Shown piece after piece: positions 14,570-21,630 of a stretch of DNA of 21,645 nucleotides. A program made the position numbers and the translations under genes. The DNA lies in contig CAKPHZ010000022.1 of assembly GCA_934162265.1 (NCBI GenBank), positions 1 to 21,645 on the forward strand, given 5' to 3'. Position 1 is the first letter of the stretch. Each line of letters opens with the position of its first letter. The stretch comes from an uncultured Bacilli bacterium. Lineage in GTDB: Bacteria; Bacillota_I; Bacilli_A; RF39; UBA660. The notes under the pieces were generated by a model that was given only the letters and a program-made list of their open reading frames with translations, did not search any database and was not told the origin of the DNA.

Positions 14570-14962
14570 ATGACAGATCCAATCGCAGATATGCTAACAC
14601 GTATTCGTAATGCAAACCAAAATCATGCAAAAGAAGTGTCAATGCCATCTTCTAAAATGAAAGAGACAATTGCATCTATTTTAAAAGATGAAGGTTTCAT
14701 TACTGATTTTAGTATTGAAAAAAATGATGTTCAAAATATCTTAACATTGACTTTAAAATATGGTAAAAATAAAGAAAGAGTAATCACTGGCTTAAAGAGA
14801 ATTTCAAAACCAGGTCTTCGTGTATATGCTGAGGCAAATAATATTCCTAAAGTATTAAACGGACTTGGAATAGCTATTATTTCAACATCTAAAGGGGTAA
14901 TGACAGATAAACTTGCTCGTAAAAACAATGTTGGTGGAGAGGTAATTGCTTACATTTGGTAA
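14570..14962 (+). CDS. rpsH: 30S ribosomal protein S8
   Basis: S8 is a primary 16S rRNA-binding protein of the platform; in E. coli it also represses the spc operon by binding mRNA near rplE. The 130 residues start MTDPIADMLTRIRNA and end with the family's GIAI.STSKG.MTDK.AR...VGGE.IAY.W. AGAAGGAGG precedes the ATG. Length and position are normal. Whether it also acts as an operon repressor here cannot be told; I did not identify a binding hairpin. Confidence 0.98.
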   Translation: MTDPIADMLTRIRNANQNHAKEVSMPSSKMKETIASILKDEGFITDFSIEKNDVQNILTLTLKYGKNKERVITGLKRISKPGLRVYAEANNIPKVLNGLGIAIISTSKGVMTDKLARKNNVGGEVIAYIW

Positions 14963-14980
14963 GCCCAAAAGGAGGTTACT

Positions 14981-15520
14981 ATGAGTCGTATTGGAAAAAG
15001 AATTTTAACAATACCAGAAAAAGTTAATGTAGAATTAAATGGACAAAATTTAACAGTAAAAGGACCTAAAGGAGATTTATCTTTAGTAATTGATAAAAAC
15101 ATTAAAGTAAACGTTAAAGATAATGAGATTACTGTTGAAGTATTAAATAATTTAAAACATACTAATGAAATGCATGGTACTACTAATGCAAATATTAGAA
15201 ATATGTTAATTGGTGTAACAGAAGGTTATACAAAAGGATTAGAGATTGTTGGTGTTGGTTATCGTTTTACAGTAAAAGGAAAAGTATTAACTGTTCAAGA
15301 TGGTAAATCTCATTTAGATAATGTAGATATTCCAGAAGGTATTGAAGTAAAACAAATTAGCAATACTGAAATCGAATTATCCGGAATTGATAAATGCGCT
15401 CTTGGAAAATTTGCGGCAGAAATTCGTGAATTAAGAAAACCTGAACCATATAAGGGTAAAGGAATTCATTATGTTGGTGAACATATCCGTCGTAAAGAAG
15501 GAAAGAAAGCATCTAAATAA
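14981..15520 (+). CDS. rplF: 50S ribosomal protein L6
   Basis: L6 lies near the factor-binding site and the sarcin-ricin loop. The 179 residues start MSRIGKR.L.IPE.V, have the two similar L6 domains, and end in the conserved RKPEPYKGKGI.Y..E.I.RKEGK motif. Length is normal. AAAAGGAGG precedes the ATG. It lies 18 bases after rpsH and 24 before rplR, as in other spc operons. Confidence 0.98.
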   Translation: MSRIGKRILTIPEKVNVELNGQNLTVKGPKGDLSLVIDKNIKVNVKDNEITVEVLNNLKHTNEMHGTTNANIRNMLIGVTEGYTKGLEIVGVGYRFTVKGKVLTVQDGKSHLDNVDIPEGIEVKQISNTEIELSGIDKCALGKFAAEIRELRKPEPYKGKGIHYVGEHIRRKEGKKASK

Positions 15521-15544
15521 ATAAAGTAAAGGAGACTAATTCGT

Positions 15545-15907
15545 ATGATAAGTAAAGTTTCAAGAAATGATATGCGTAAAGAAAGACATTCAAGAATTCG
15601 TGAAAATCTTGCTGGTACTAGTAATCGTCCAAGATTAAATGTCTTTCGTTCAAACGCAAACATTACTGCTCAAATCATCGATGATGAAAAAGGCGTAACA
15701 TTAGTTAGTGCTTCTAGTCTTGAAAAAGAATTAAACCTTAAAAATGGTGGAAATGTAGAAGCTGCTAAAATCATTGGAGCTGAAATTGCTAAAAGAGCAA
15801 ATAAAGCAAATATTAAAGAAGTTGTTTTTGATAGAGGTGGATACTTATATCATGGACGTGTAAAAGCTTTAGCAGAAGCAGCACGTGAAAACGGCTTAGA
15901 ATTCTAA
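15545..15907 (+). CDS. rplR: 50S ribosomal protein L18
   Basis: L18 binds 5S rRNA with L5 and anchors it to the large subunit. The 120-residue protein has the basic N-terminal arm (R.ERHSRIRENLAGTS.RPRL.VFRSN), the central ...AQIIDD..G.TL.SAS motif and the C-terminal FDRGGYLYHGRVKALA.AARE.GL.F. AAAGGAGA lies upstream of the ATG at 15545. The next in-frame ATG, ten codons on, would cut off the conserved arm, so the first start was kept. Confidence 0.97.
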   Translation: MISKVSRNDMRKERHSRIRENLAGTSNRPRLNVFRSNANITAQIIDDEKGVTLVSASSLEKELNLKNGGNVEAAKIIGAEIAKRANKANIKEVVFDRGGYLYHGRVKALAEAARENGLEF

Positions 15908-15922
15908 TAAGGAGGATAACTA

Positions 15923-16543
15923 ATGAACGAAGAAAACGTTAAGAAAGAAGTTGTTACAACAGAAGAAAATACTTCTTCATCTGAAAACGGAAAAAAAGAA
16001 TTCAGACGTAACAACAATAATAATAGACGTCCTCGTCGTAACAATAATTTCTCTAAACCAAAAACAGATTTAGAAGATAAAGTAATCGATATTAAGCGTG
16101 TTACTAAAGTTGTTAAAGGTGGTCGTCAATTCCGTTTCTCTGCCACTGTTGTAGTAGGAAACAGAAAAGGAAAAGTTGGTATTGGTGTTGGTAAAGCCAA
16201 AGAAATGCCAGATGCTGTAAAAAAAGCAACTCAAGCAGCATCAAGAAATCTAATCAATGTTGAATTAATCGATAATCGTACTATTTCTCACGAAATCATC
16301 ACTAAAGAAGGAGCAGTTCGCGTAATGTTAAAACCTGCAACAGAAGGTACTGGAGTAAAAGCTGGTGGACCTGTTCGTGATGTATTAGAATTAGCTGGTG
16401 TTAAAGATGTCCTTTCTAAAAGCCTTGGATCAAGCACTAAAATTAATATGGCTCGTGCAACTCTAAGAGCACTTGCTGAACAAAAAAGCCCATCTCACGT
16501 TGCTGAGTTAAGAGGAAAAACAATAGAGGAGATCAGAGGATAA
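15923..16543 (+). CDS. rpsE: 30S ribosomal protein S5 with N-terminal extension
   Basis: S5 lies at the mRNA entry side and affects decoding accuracy. The conserved protein begins only near residue 51 (LEDKVIDIKRVTKVVKGGRQFRFSA), with the double-stranded RNA-binding-like fold and the C-terminal domain (GG.VRDVLELAGV.D, then AELRGK..EEI). Before it stands an extension of about 50 residues: first acidic and polar, then rich in Arg and Asn (runs of five and three Asn). At 206 residues it exceeds the usual 166 or so. Extensions at this end are known in some Mollicutes. A strong AAGGAGG and a start within 15 bases of rplR support the long form. Its stop shares one base with the rplO start: rpmD is missing. 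Confidence 0.96.
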   Translation: MNEENVKKEVVTTEENTSSSENGKKEFRRNNNNNRRPRRNNNFSKPKTDLEDKVIDIKRVTKVVKGGRQFRFSATVVVGNRKGKVGIGVGKAKEMPDAVKKATQAASRNLINVELIDNRTISHEIITKEGAVRVMLKPATEGTGVKAGGPVRDVLELAGVKDVLSKSLGSSTKINMARATLRALAEQKSPSHVAELRGKTIEEIRG

Positions 16544-16980
16544 TGAAATTAGAAAACTTAAGTCCAGCATACGGTTCAAAACAATCTCGTAAGAGAATTG
16601 GTCGTGGTGGAAAATATTCAAAAACTGCTGGTAAAGGTGAAAAAGGACAAAACGCTAGATCAGGTGGCGGAGTAAGAGTAGGATTTGAAGGTGGACAATT
16701 ACCACTATTCAGAAGATTAGGAAAAAGAGGATTCAACAATACTAGATTTGCTACTGTATATGCAACAGTTAATGTAAGCGATTTAAATCGTTTCGAAGAT
16801 GGTACAGTAGTTACACCAGAATTATTAATTGAAACTGGTTTATTAAAAAAACAATTAGATGGCGTTAAAGTTTTAGGAAACGGTGAATTAACTAAAAAAT
16901 TAACAGTTAAAGCAACAAGTTTCTCAAAAACAGCAAAAACAAAGATTGAAAGCGTTGGCGGAACAATCGAGGTGATCTAA
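16543..16980 (+). CDS. rplO: 50S ribosomal protein L15
   Basis: L15 is a late 50S assembly protein. The 145 residues include the N-terminal KRIGRGGKYSKTAGKG.KGQNAR.GGGVR.GFEGGQ.PL.RRL.KRGF stretch and the C-terminal hydrophobic domain. The start codon overlaps the stop of rpsE by one base (TAATG); its ribosome-binding site lies inside rpsE. In Bacillus and E. coli rpmD (L30) separates these two genes; here no base is left for it. secY follows after one base. Confidence 0.97.
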   Translation: MKLENLSPAYGSKQSRKRIGRGGKYSKTAGKGEKGQNARSGGGVRVGFEGGQLPLFRRLGKRGFNNTRFATVYATVNVSDLNRFEDGTVVTPELLIETGLLKKQLDGVKVLGNGELTKKLTVKATSFSKTAKTKIESVGGTIEVI

Positions 16981-16981
16981 T

Positions 16982-18247
16982 ATGTTTAAAAATCTTAAGC
17001 TAATATTTAGTCCTAAGAATAAAGATATTAGAAAGAGATTAGGATTTACATTACTTTGTTTATTTATTTTTATCGTTGGAACAACAATTCCAGTTCCAGG
17101 AGTAACTTCTCTAAAGAATGTAGATTTTGGTGATTTAGCAAATGCAATCACTGGAGGCTCACTAAAGCAATTTTCTATCTTTGCTTTAGGGGTTATGCCT
17201 TATATCTCAGCAACAATTATTACTAGTTTATTACAAATGGATATCCTACCATATTTTACAGAATTAAAAGAAAGTGGTGCAGCAGGACGTCAAAAGATTA
17301 ATCAAATTAATCGTTATCTTGGAATTATTATTGCTTTTATCGAAGGATTTGCCATGTCTTTTGCTCTAGTAAAAGATGCAACCGCAATCGATTATTTAAG
17401 AATAACAGTAATATTAACTGCAGGTACAGCTTTTCTATTATGGTTAGGAGATCAAATCACACAAAAAGGATTAGGAAATGGAATATCTCTTCTTATTATG
17501 GCAGGTATTTTATCTACCATTCCCAAAACTTTCGTCGATACATTTAAAGCATTAATTTTAGAAAATTCAAGTTTATTCCTTGGAATATTAGAATTTATCT
17601 TATTTATTGCAGTTTATATTGCAATAATCATAGCCGTTGTATTTATCGAAAATTCAGAAAGAAGAATTCCTATTCAGTATTCTAATCAAACCAACTCCTC
17701 TTATGGAGCAAAACAAAACTATATTCCATTTAAATTAAATTCAGCAAACGTTATGCCAGTAATCTTTGCATCAGTAATCTTTACGGTACCAACATTTATT
17801 GCGAATTTAATGAAAAATGAAAATGGATTTGTAACATTTGTAAAAAAATATGTAACTTATACAACACCAACTGGTTTTATTGTTTACTTAGTTTTAATTT
17901 TTGCATTTAGTTTCTTATATACATTTATCCAAGTAAATCCAGAAGAATTATCTAAAAATTTATCTAGACAAGGTGGATATATCCCAGGTGTTCGTCCAGG
18001 AAAAGAAACAATTAGTTATATTAAAACAGTACTTAGTAGAATCACACTAATAGGAGCAATATTCATCTGTGTTATTGCAGGACTTCCTATTGTTGTATCA
18101 AGCTTCATGAGCACAAACTTACCAACTAGTGTAAGTGTAGGTGGAACTAGTATATTAATTATTGTAGGTGTTGCCCTAGAGACAATGCGTCAATTAGAAA
18201 GCAGTCTTGTCAATAGAAGTTACAATAAAAGAAGGAAAAGTCTATGA
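16982..18247 (+). CDS. secY: Protein translocase channel SecY
   Basis: SecY forms the protein-conducting channel of the plasma membrane together with SecE and SecG, which are not in this window. The 421 residues show the ten-helix hydrophobic pattern, the plug/TM2 region, the GLGNGISLLI motif, the cytosolic loop (PIQYS) and the C-terminal VNPEELSKNLSRQGGYIPGVRPG stretch, all family hallmarks. The length is normal for Bacilli. GAGGTGAT precedes the ATG. The TGA stop overlaps the ATG of adk (ATGA), so the two are translationally coupled. Confidence 0.98.
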   Translation: MFKNLKLIFSPKNKDIRKRLGFTLLCLFIFIVGTTIPVPGVTSLKNVDFGDLANAITGGSLKQFSIFALGVMPYISATIITSLLQMDILPYFTELKESGAAGRQKINQINRYLGIIIAFIEGFAMSFALVKDATAIDYLRITVILTAGTAFLLWLGDQITQKGLGNGISLLIMAGILSTIPKTFVDTFKALILENSSLFLGILEFILFIAVYIAIIIAVVFIENSERRIPIQYSNQTNSSYGAKQNYIPFKLNSANVMPVIFASVIFTVPTFIANLMKNENGFVTFVKKYVTYTTPTGFIVYLVLIFAFSFLYTFIQVNPEELSKNLSRQGGYIPGVRPGKETISYIKTVLSRITLIGAIFICVIAGLPIVVSSFMSTNLPTSVSVGGTSILIIVGVALETMRQLESSLVNRSYNKRRKSL

Positions 18248-18906
18248 AGAATATTATATTAATCGCCCCTCCCGCAGCAGGGAAGGGAACACAATCAAAA
18301 ATGATTAGTGCTTTATATAATATTCCTCATATCTCAACTGGAGATTTACTTCGTGATGAAGTTTCCAGTGGAAGTAATATGGGAGAATACTTAAAAAGCA
18401 TTATGGATCAAGGTGGATTAATTTCAGATGATGTCATTGTTAATTTATTAAGAAATCGCATCCAACAAGTAGATTGTAATAATGGTTATATCCTAGATGG
18501 CTTTCCTAGAACTTTAGAACAAGCAAAAGTTTATGAAAATTTAATGAAAGAGCAAGGATTAGATGAAGGAATTGTAATCCATATGGATATTGATCAAAAT
18601 CTTGCTTTAAAGCGTTCATTGGATCGATTAATTTGTTCTAGTTGCGGAGCTAGTTATAATAAAAGTGTTCCTGCTTTATCTCCAAAAATTGATGGTTTTT
18701 GTGATAAATGTGGACATACTCTAGCAACTCGTAGTGATGATAGTGAAGAGACTTTTAATGCAAGGTTTGTTACTTACGTAAAAGAAGCAACACCAATTAT
18801 TGATTACTATAGAGAAAAGGGAATTTTGAAAGATATTATAGTAGGCGGGTCAGATTCTGCTGAAGATATTTTTAATAAAATAAAAAAGATATTAGAAAAT
18901 AATTAA
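18244..18906 (+). CDS. adk: Adenylate kinase, zinc-LID type
   Basis: Adenylate kinase interconverts ATP, ADP and AMP (ATP + AMP = 2 ADP) and sets the adenylate balance. The 220 residues form the long type with a zinc-binding LID: cysteines at 131, 134, 153 and 156. DGFPRT (85-90) and the TGDLLR AMP-binding stretch are present, as are the arginines around 124, 128, 163 and 174. The P-loop is unusual: residues 8-16 read APPAAGKGT where the family has GxPGxGKGT, so two P-loop glycines are alanine. The catalytic lysine (14) and the GKGT core are kept. It starts inside secY (ATGA). map, which usually follows in Firmicutes, is absent. Confidence 0.96.
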   Translation: MKNIILIAPPAAGKGTQSKMISALYNIPHISTGDLLRDEVSSGSNMGEYLKSIMDQGGLISDDVIVNLLRNRIQQVDCNNGYILDGFPRTLEQAKVYENLMKEQGLDEGIVIHMDIDQNLALKRSLDRLICSSCGASYNKSVPALSPKIDGFCDKCGHTLATRSDDSEETFNARFVTYVKEATPIIDYYREKGILKDIIVGGSDSAEDIFNKIKKILENN

Positions 18907-18919
18907 ACAAAGATAAAAG

Positions 18920-18956
18920 TTTTAAGTAAAATACTGAATCAGTACTTTACTTAAAA
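18920..18956 (+). promoter_or_regulatory. Long hairpin between adk and infA
   Basis: TTTTAAGTAAA (18920-18930) pairs perfectly with TTTACTTAAAA (18946-18956). After an A.C mismatch, TACTG (18932-18936) pairs with CAGTA (18940-18944) around a 3-nt loop. No T-run follows on the + strand, so ordinary termination there is doubtful; the minus strand has a weak T-rich tail. It stands in the 104-base gap where map is usually found. The role could be processing, partial attenuation or stability control. Confidence 0.55.
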
Positions 18957-19010
18957 TAAATAAATATTACTTAAATATAGGTGATAAATAATTAACAGGA
19001 GATGATTATT

Positions 19011-19229
19011 TTGAGTAAAAGTGATGTTATCGAAACTCAAGGAAAGGTAGTAGATTTAATACCCGGTGGTAAATTCAAGGTTGTACTTGATGGAGGACAC
19101 GAGGTAGTAGCCCATGTTTCTGGTAAAATGCGCGTAAACAATATACGTATCTTACCAGGTGATACCGTTGTTATAGAATTGTCACCTTACGACTTAACAC
19201 ATGGGCGTATAATCTATAATAAAAAATAG
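19011..19229 (+). CDS. infA: Translation initiation factor IF-1
   Basis: IF-1 binds the A site of the 30S subunit during initiation. From a TTG codon at 19011 the protein has 72 residues, the usual length, reading SKSDVIETQGKV at the start. The OB-fold motifs F.V.LD.GHEV.AH.SGKMR.N.IRILPGD.V..ELSPYDL..GRI are clear. An in-frame ATG at 19002 lies within the ribosome-binding site (AGGAGATGA), so the TTG, 9 bases beyond it, is preferred. TTG start and the 104-base gap before it make it differently expressed from its neighbours perhaps. rpmJ follows after 11 bases. Confidence 0.95.
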   Translation: MSKSDVIETQGKVVDLIPGGKFKVVLDGGHEVVAHVSGKMRVNNIRILPGDTVVIELSPYDLTHGRIIYNKK

Positions 19230-19240
19230 GAGGAAGAATT

Positions 19241-19354
19241 ATGAAAGTAAGAGCGTCAGTAAAACCTATTTGTGATAAATGCAAAATTATTAAAAGAAAT
19301 GGAAAGCTTATGGTTATTTGTGAAAATCCAAAACATAAGCAAAAGCAAGGATAA
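19241..19354 (+). CDS. rpmJ: 50S ribosomal protein L36, zinc-binding type
   Basis: L36 is the smallest ribosomal protein and a late 50S component. The 37-residue frame starts MKVRASVKPICDKCK and carries the zinc ligands Cys11, Cys14, Cys27 and His32 (C-x2-C-x12-C-x4-H), so it is the C+ form. The end, PKHKQKQG, is typical. AGGAGG lies just before the ATG. It stands between infA and rpsM, its classical position. Although very short, the sequence match and context leave little doubt. Confidence 0.97.
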   Translation: MKVRASVKPICDKCKIIKRNGKLMVICENPKHKQKQG

Positions 19355-19370
19355 TAGGAGGTAATTTTAA

Positions 19371-19736
19371 ATGGCACGTATTAAAGGTGTTGATATCCCT
19401 AATGAAAAAAGAATTGAAGTATCATTAACTTATATCTATGGGATTGGAAGACAATTAGCAAAAACAATTTTAAGGGATGCTAATGTTGATTTAAATAAAA
19501 AAGCAAAAGACTTAACAGATGAAGAATTAGCAGCAATTAGAAAAGAAATCGATAAATATCCAGTAGAAGGTGACTTAAGAAGAGAAGTTGCTTTAAGTAT
19601 TAAAAACTTAAAAGAAATTGGATGCTATCGTGGAAAAAGACACATCAAAGGCCTACCAGTAAGAGGACAAAGAACATCAAGAAACGCAAGAACTCGTAAA
19701 GGTAAAGGTAAAGTAGTTGCTAATAAGAAGAAATAA
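19371..19736 (+). CDS. rpsM: 30S ribosomal protein S13
   Basis: S13 is part of the 30S head and bridges to L5 in the 50S subunit. The 121-residue protein starts MARIKGVDIPN.KR.E.SLTYI.GIG, has the helix-turn region, and ends with the basic tail (RGQRTSRNARTRKGKGK...). This tail contacts P-site tRNA. Length is normal. AGGAGG precedes the ATG. The neighbours rpmJ and rpsK follow the standard alpha-operon order; rpsD, which follows rpsK in E. coli, is not in this cluster, as is usual for Firmicutes. Confidence 0.98.
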   Translation: MARIKGVDIPNEKRIEVSLTYIYGIGRQLAKTILRDANVDLNKKAKDLTDEELAAIRKEIDKYPVEGDLRREVALSIKNLKEIGCYRGKRHIKGLPVRGQRTSRNARTRKGKGKVVANKKK

Positions 19737-19754
19737 TGAAGGAGGGAATCTTTT

Positions 19755-20147
19755 ATGGCAAATGGAAAATATAATGCAAGAAAACGTAAAGTAAAGAAGA
19801 ATGTTCCATCAGGTGTTGTACATATTCAATCAACATTTAATAATACTGTAGTAACAGTTACAGATAAAGAAGGAAATGCTTTATGTTGGGCATCAAGTGG
19901 TACACAAGGAATTAAAGGAAGTAAAAAATCTACTCCATATGCTGCTGGTAAAAGTGCAGAAATTGCAGGAGCTAAAGCAGTAGAAATGGGAATGAAAGAA
20001 GTTGAAGTTGTAGTAAAAGGATTAGGTGCTGGTCGTGAAATGGCAATTCGTTCATTACAAGCTACAGGTTTAAAAGTAACGAAAATTACTGATGAAACAC
20101 CAATTCCACATAATGGTTGTCGTCCACCAAAAAAACGTCGTGGATAA
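19755..20147 (+). CDS. rpsK: 30S ribosomal protein S11
   Basis: S11 lies on the platform and forms part of the mRNA exit (E-site) region. The 130 residues begin with a basic arm and show GVVHIQSTFNNT.VTVTD..GN...WASSG..G.KGS.KSTP.AA and the conserved ending PIPHNGCRPPKKRR. The length is normal. GAAGGAGGG precedes the ATG. rpoA follows after 29 bases. No special feature was noted. Confidence 0.98.
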   Translation: MANGKYNARKRKVKKNVPSGVVHIQSTFNNTVVTVTDKEGNALCWASSGTQGIKGSKKSTPYAAGKSAEIAGAKAVEMGMKEVEVVVKGLGAGREMAIRSLQATGLKVTKITDETPIPHNGCRPPKKRRG

Positions 20148-20176
20148 GATAAAATAAGTAAAGGAGAGTGTTTTAA

Positions 20177-21133
20177 ATGTTAAAATTTGAAAAACCTGAT
20201 TATAAAGTAAAAGAATATGTTGAAAGCGACAATTATGGTAAATTTGAAATCGAACCCTTAGAAAGAGGATTTGGTACAACTCTAGGAAATGCCCTTAGAA
20301 GAGTAATGTTATCAAGTTTACCAGGAGATGCAATCACTAGCGTAAAAATTGAAGGTGTTGCCCATGAATTTCAAAAAATAGATGGCGTAATCGAAGATGT
20401 AACGGCAATCGTTTTAAATTTAAAAAGCGTTGTAATTAAAAATCATTCTGATAATTATGACTATATTTTAAGAATTCATAAAAATACTGAAGGAGAAGTA
20501 TATGCTGGAGATATTGAAGCTGATACAGATATCGAAATCCTAAATCCTGATCAATTAATTTGTACCTTAGCAGAAGGTGCTAGTATCGATATGGAAATGA
20601 CAATTGGTCATGGAAGAGGATACAATAGAGCAGAAGAAAACAAAACTTTATATGGCGAAGGAGCAAAACAAAACACAATATTTATTGACAGTCTATTTTC
20701 TCCTATCGAAAGAATCAATTATGAAGTAGAAAACGCTCGTGTTGGACAAGATAATAACTATGACAAATTAATCTTAGAAGTATGGACAAATGGATCAATC
20801 ACTCCAGAAGAATCTGTTGCTTTAGCAAGTAGAATTTTAATTGAGCACTTTAATATTTTAGCAGATTTAAATGAAATTGCTGATGAAACAGGATTAATGA
20901 GTTCTAAAGCAGAAGATCCTAATCAAAAAGCATTAGAGACTTCTATTGATGACTTAGATTTAAGTGTTAGAGCATATAACTGCTTAAAACGTGCTGGTAT
21001 TTTAACATTACATGATCTTGTTGATAAGAGTGAAAATGAAATGATGAAAATCCGTAACTTAGGAAAGAAATCATTAAAAGAAGTTATCGATAAAGTAAAA
21101 AGCATGGGTCTTAACTTTAGAGATGATGATTAA
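20177..21133 (+). CDS. rpoA: RNA polymerase alpha subunit
   Basis: The alpha subunit dimerises to begin RNA polymerase assembly; its C-terminal domain binds UP elements and activators. The 318 residues include the N-terminal domain with EPLERGFG.TLGNALRR.LLSS-type (here VMLSSLPG) motif, the region ending with LILEVWTNGSI.PEE..ALAS, a linker near 235-250, and the C-terminal domain (about 252-312) with LDLSVRAYNCLKRAGI.T..DL and RNLGKKSL.E. The length is typical of Bacilli. AAAGGAGAG precedes the ATG. rplQ follows after 16 bases. Confidence 0.98.
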   Translation: MLKFEKPDYKVKEYVESDNYGKFEIEPLERGFGTTLGNALRRVMLSSLPGDAITSVKIEGVAHEFQKIDGVIEDVTAIVLNLKSVVIKNHSDNYDYILRIHKNTEGEVYAGDIEADTDIEILNPDQLICTLAEGASIDMEMTIGHGRGYNRAEENKTLYGEGAKQNTIFIDSLFSPIERINYEVENARVGQDNNYDKLILEVWTNGSITPEESVALASRILIEHFNILADLNEIADETGLMSSKAEDPNQKALETSIDDLDLSVRAYNCLKRAGILTLHDLVDKSENEMMKIRNLGKKSLKEVIDKVKSMGLNFRDDD

Positions 21134-21149
21134 TTAGAAGGAGGAAATT

Positions 21150-21491
21150 ATGGCTTATAGAAAATTAGGTAGAGATAACAAACATAGAAGAAGCATGTTA
21201 GCAAGCCTAACAAAACAACTAATCTTAAATGAAAGCATTACAACTACTGAAACTAGAGCAAAAGAAGTAAGAAAATGCTTTGATAAGATGGTTACTTATG
21301 GAAAGAAAAATACTTTAGTAACACGTAGACTTGCATTAGCATTTTTACATAATGACGAAGAATGCGTAAATAAAGTGTTTAATGACCTTGCAAAAAGATA
21401 TGAAGATAGACAAGGTGGATATACAAGAATTATTAAAACAGAAGAAAGACGTGGAGATAACGCTTTAATGGTTATCTTAAAGTTAGTTTAA
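21150..21491 (+). CDS. rplQ: 50S ribosomal protein L17
   Basis: L17 sits on the solvent side of the 50S near the tunnel exit. The 113 residues begin MAYRKLGRD..HRR.ML..L and have the T.T.AKE.RK..DK..T.GKK stretch and the C-terminal GGYTRI.K...RRGDNA.M...ELV-type ending (here ILKLV). The length is normal for Firmicutes. AGAAGGAGG precedes the ATG. It is the last gene of the operon visible here; no clear terminator follows, and instead the 55-bp repeats start 23 bases after its stop. Confidence 0.98.
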   Translation: MAYRKLGRDNKHRRSMLASLTKQLILNESITTTETRAKEVRKCFDKMVTYGKKNTLVTRRLALAFLHNDEECVNKVFNDLAKRYEDRQGGYTRIIKTEERRGDNALMVILKLV

Positions 21492-21514
21492 TAAAGAAAG
21501 AGATGTTTATTGAA

Positions 21515-21624
21515 GGTTCTTTGTCAAGTAGTGTTGGTGGAACCAAAAACTAATGATAAATGAACTTTGGGTTCTTTGTCAAGTAGTGTTGGTGGAACTA
21601 AAAACTAATGATAAATGAACTTTT
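21515..21624. repeat. Two tandem 55-bp direct repeats
   Basis: Copy 1 is 21515-21569 and copy 2 is 21570-21624. They are identical except for C/T at 21544 versus 21599 and the last base. Each begins GGTTCTTTGTCAAGTAGTGT. In copy 1 GGTTC and GAACC form a short inverted repeat (21515-21519 and 21540-21544), which the C-to-T change weakens in copy 2. The start resembles the terminal inverted repeats I know from ISL3-family insertion sequences (GG.TCTTTGTCAA), but no transposase is inside the window. It may be an IS-end remnant, a MITE-like element or a minisatellite. Confidence 0.85.
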
Positions 21625-21630
21625 TGAGAG

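Noticed and set aside
21490..21511. AATAAA/TTTATT stem after rplQ as the operon terminator
   Set aside because: The stem is six A-T pairs with no G-C pair and no T-run follows.
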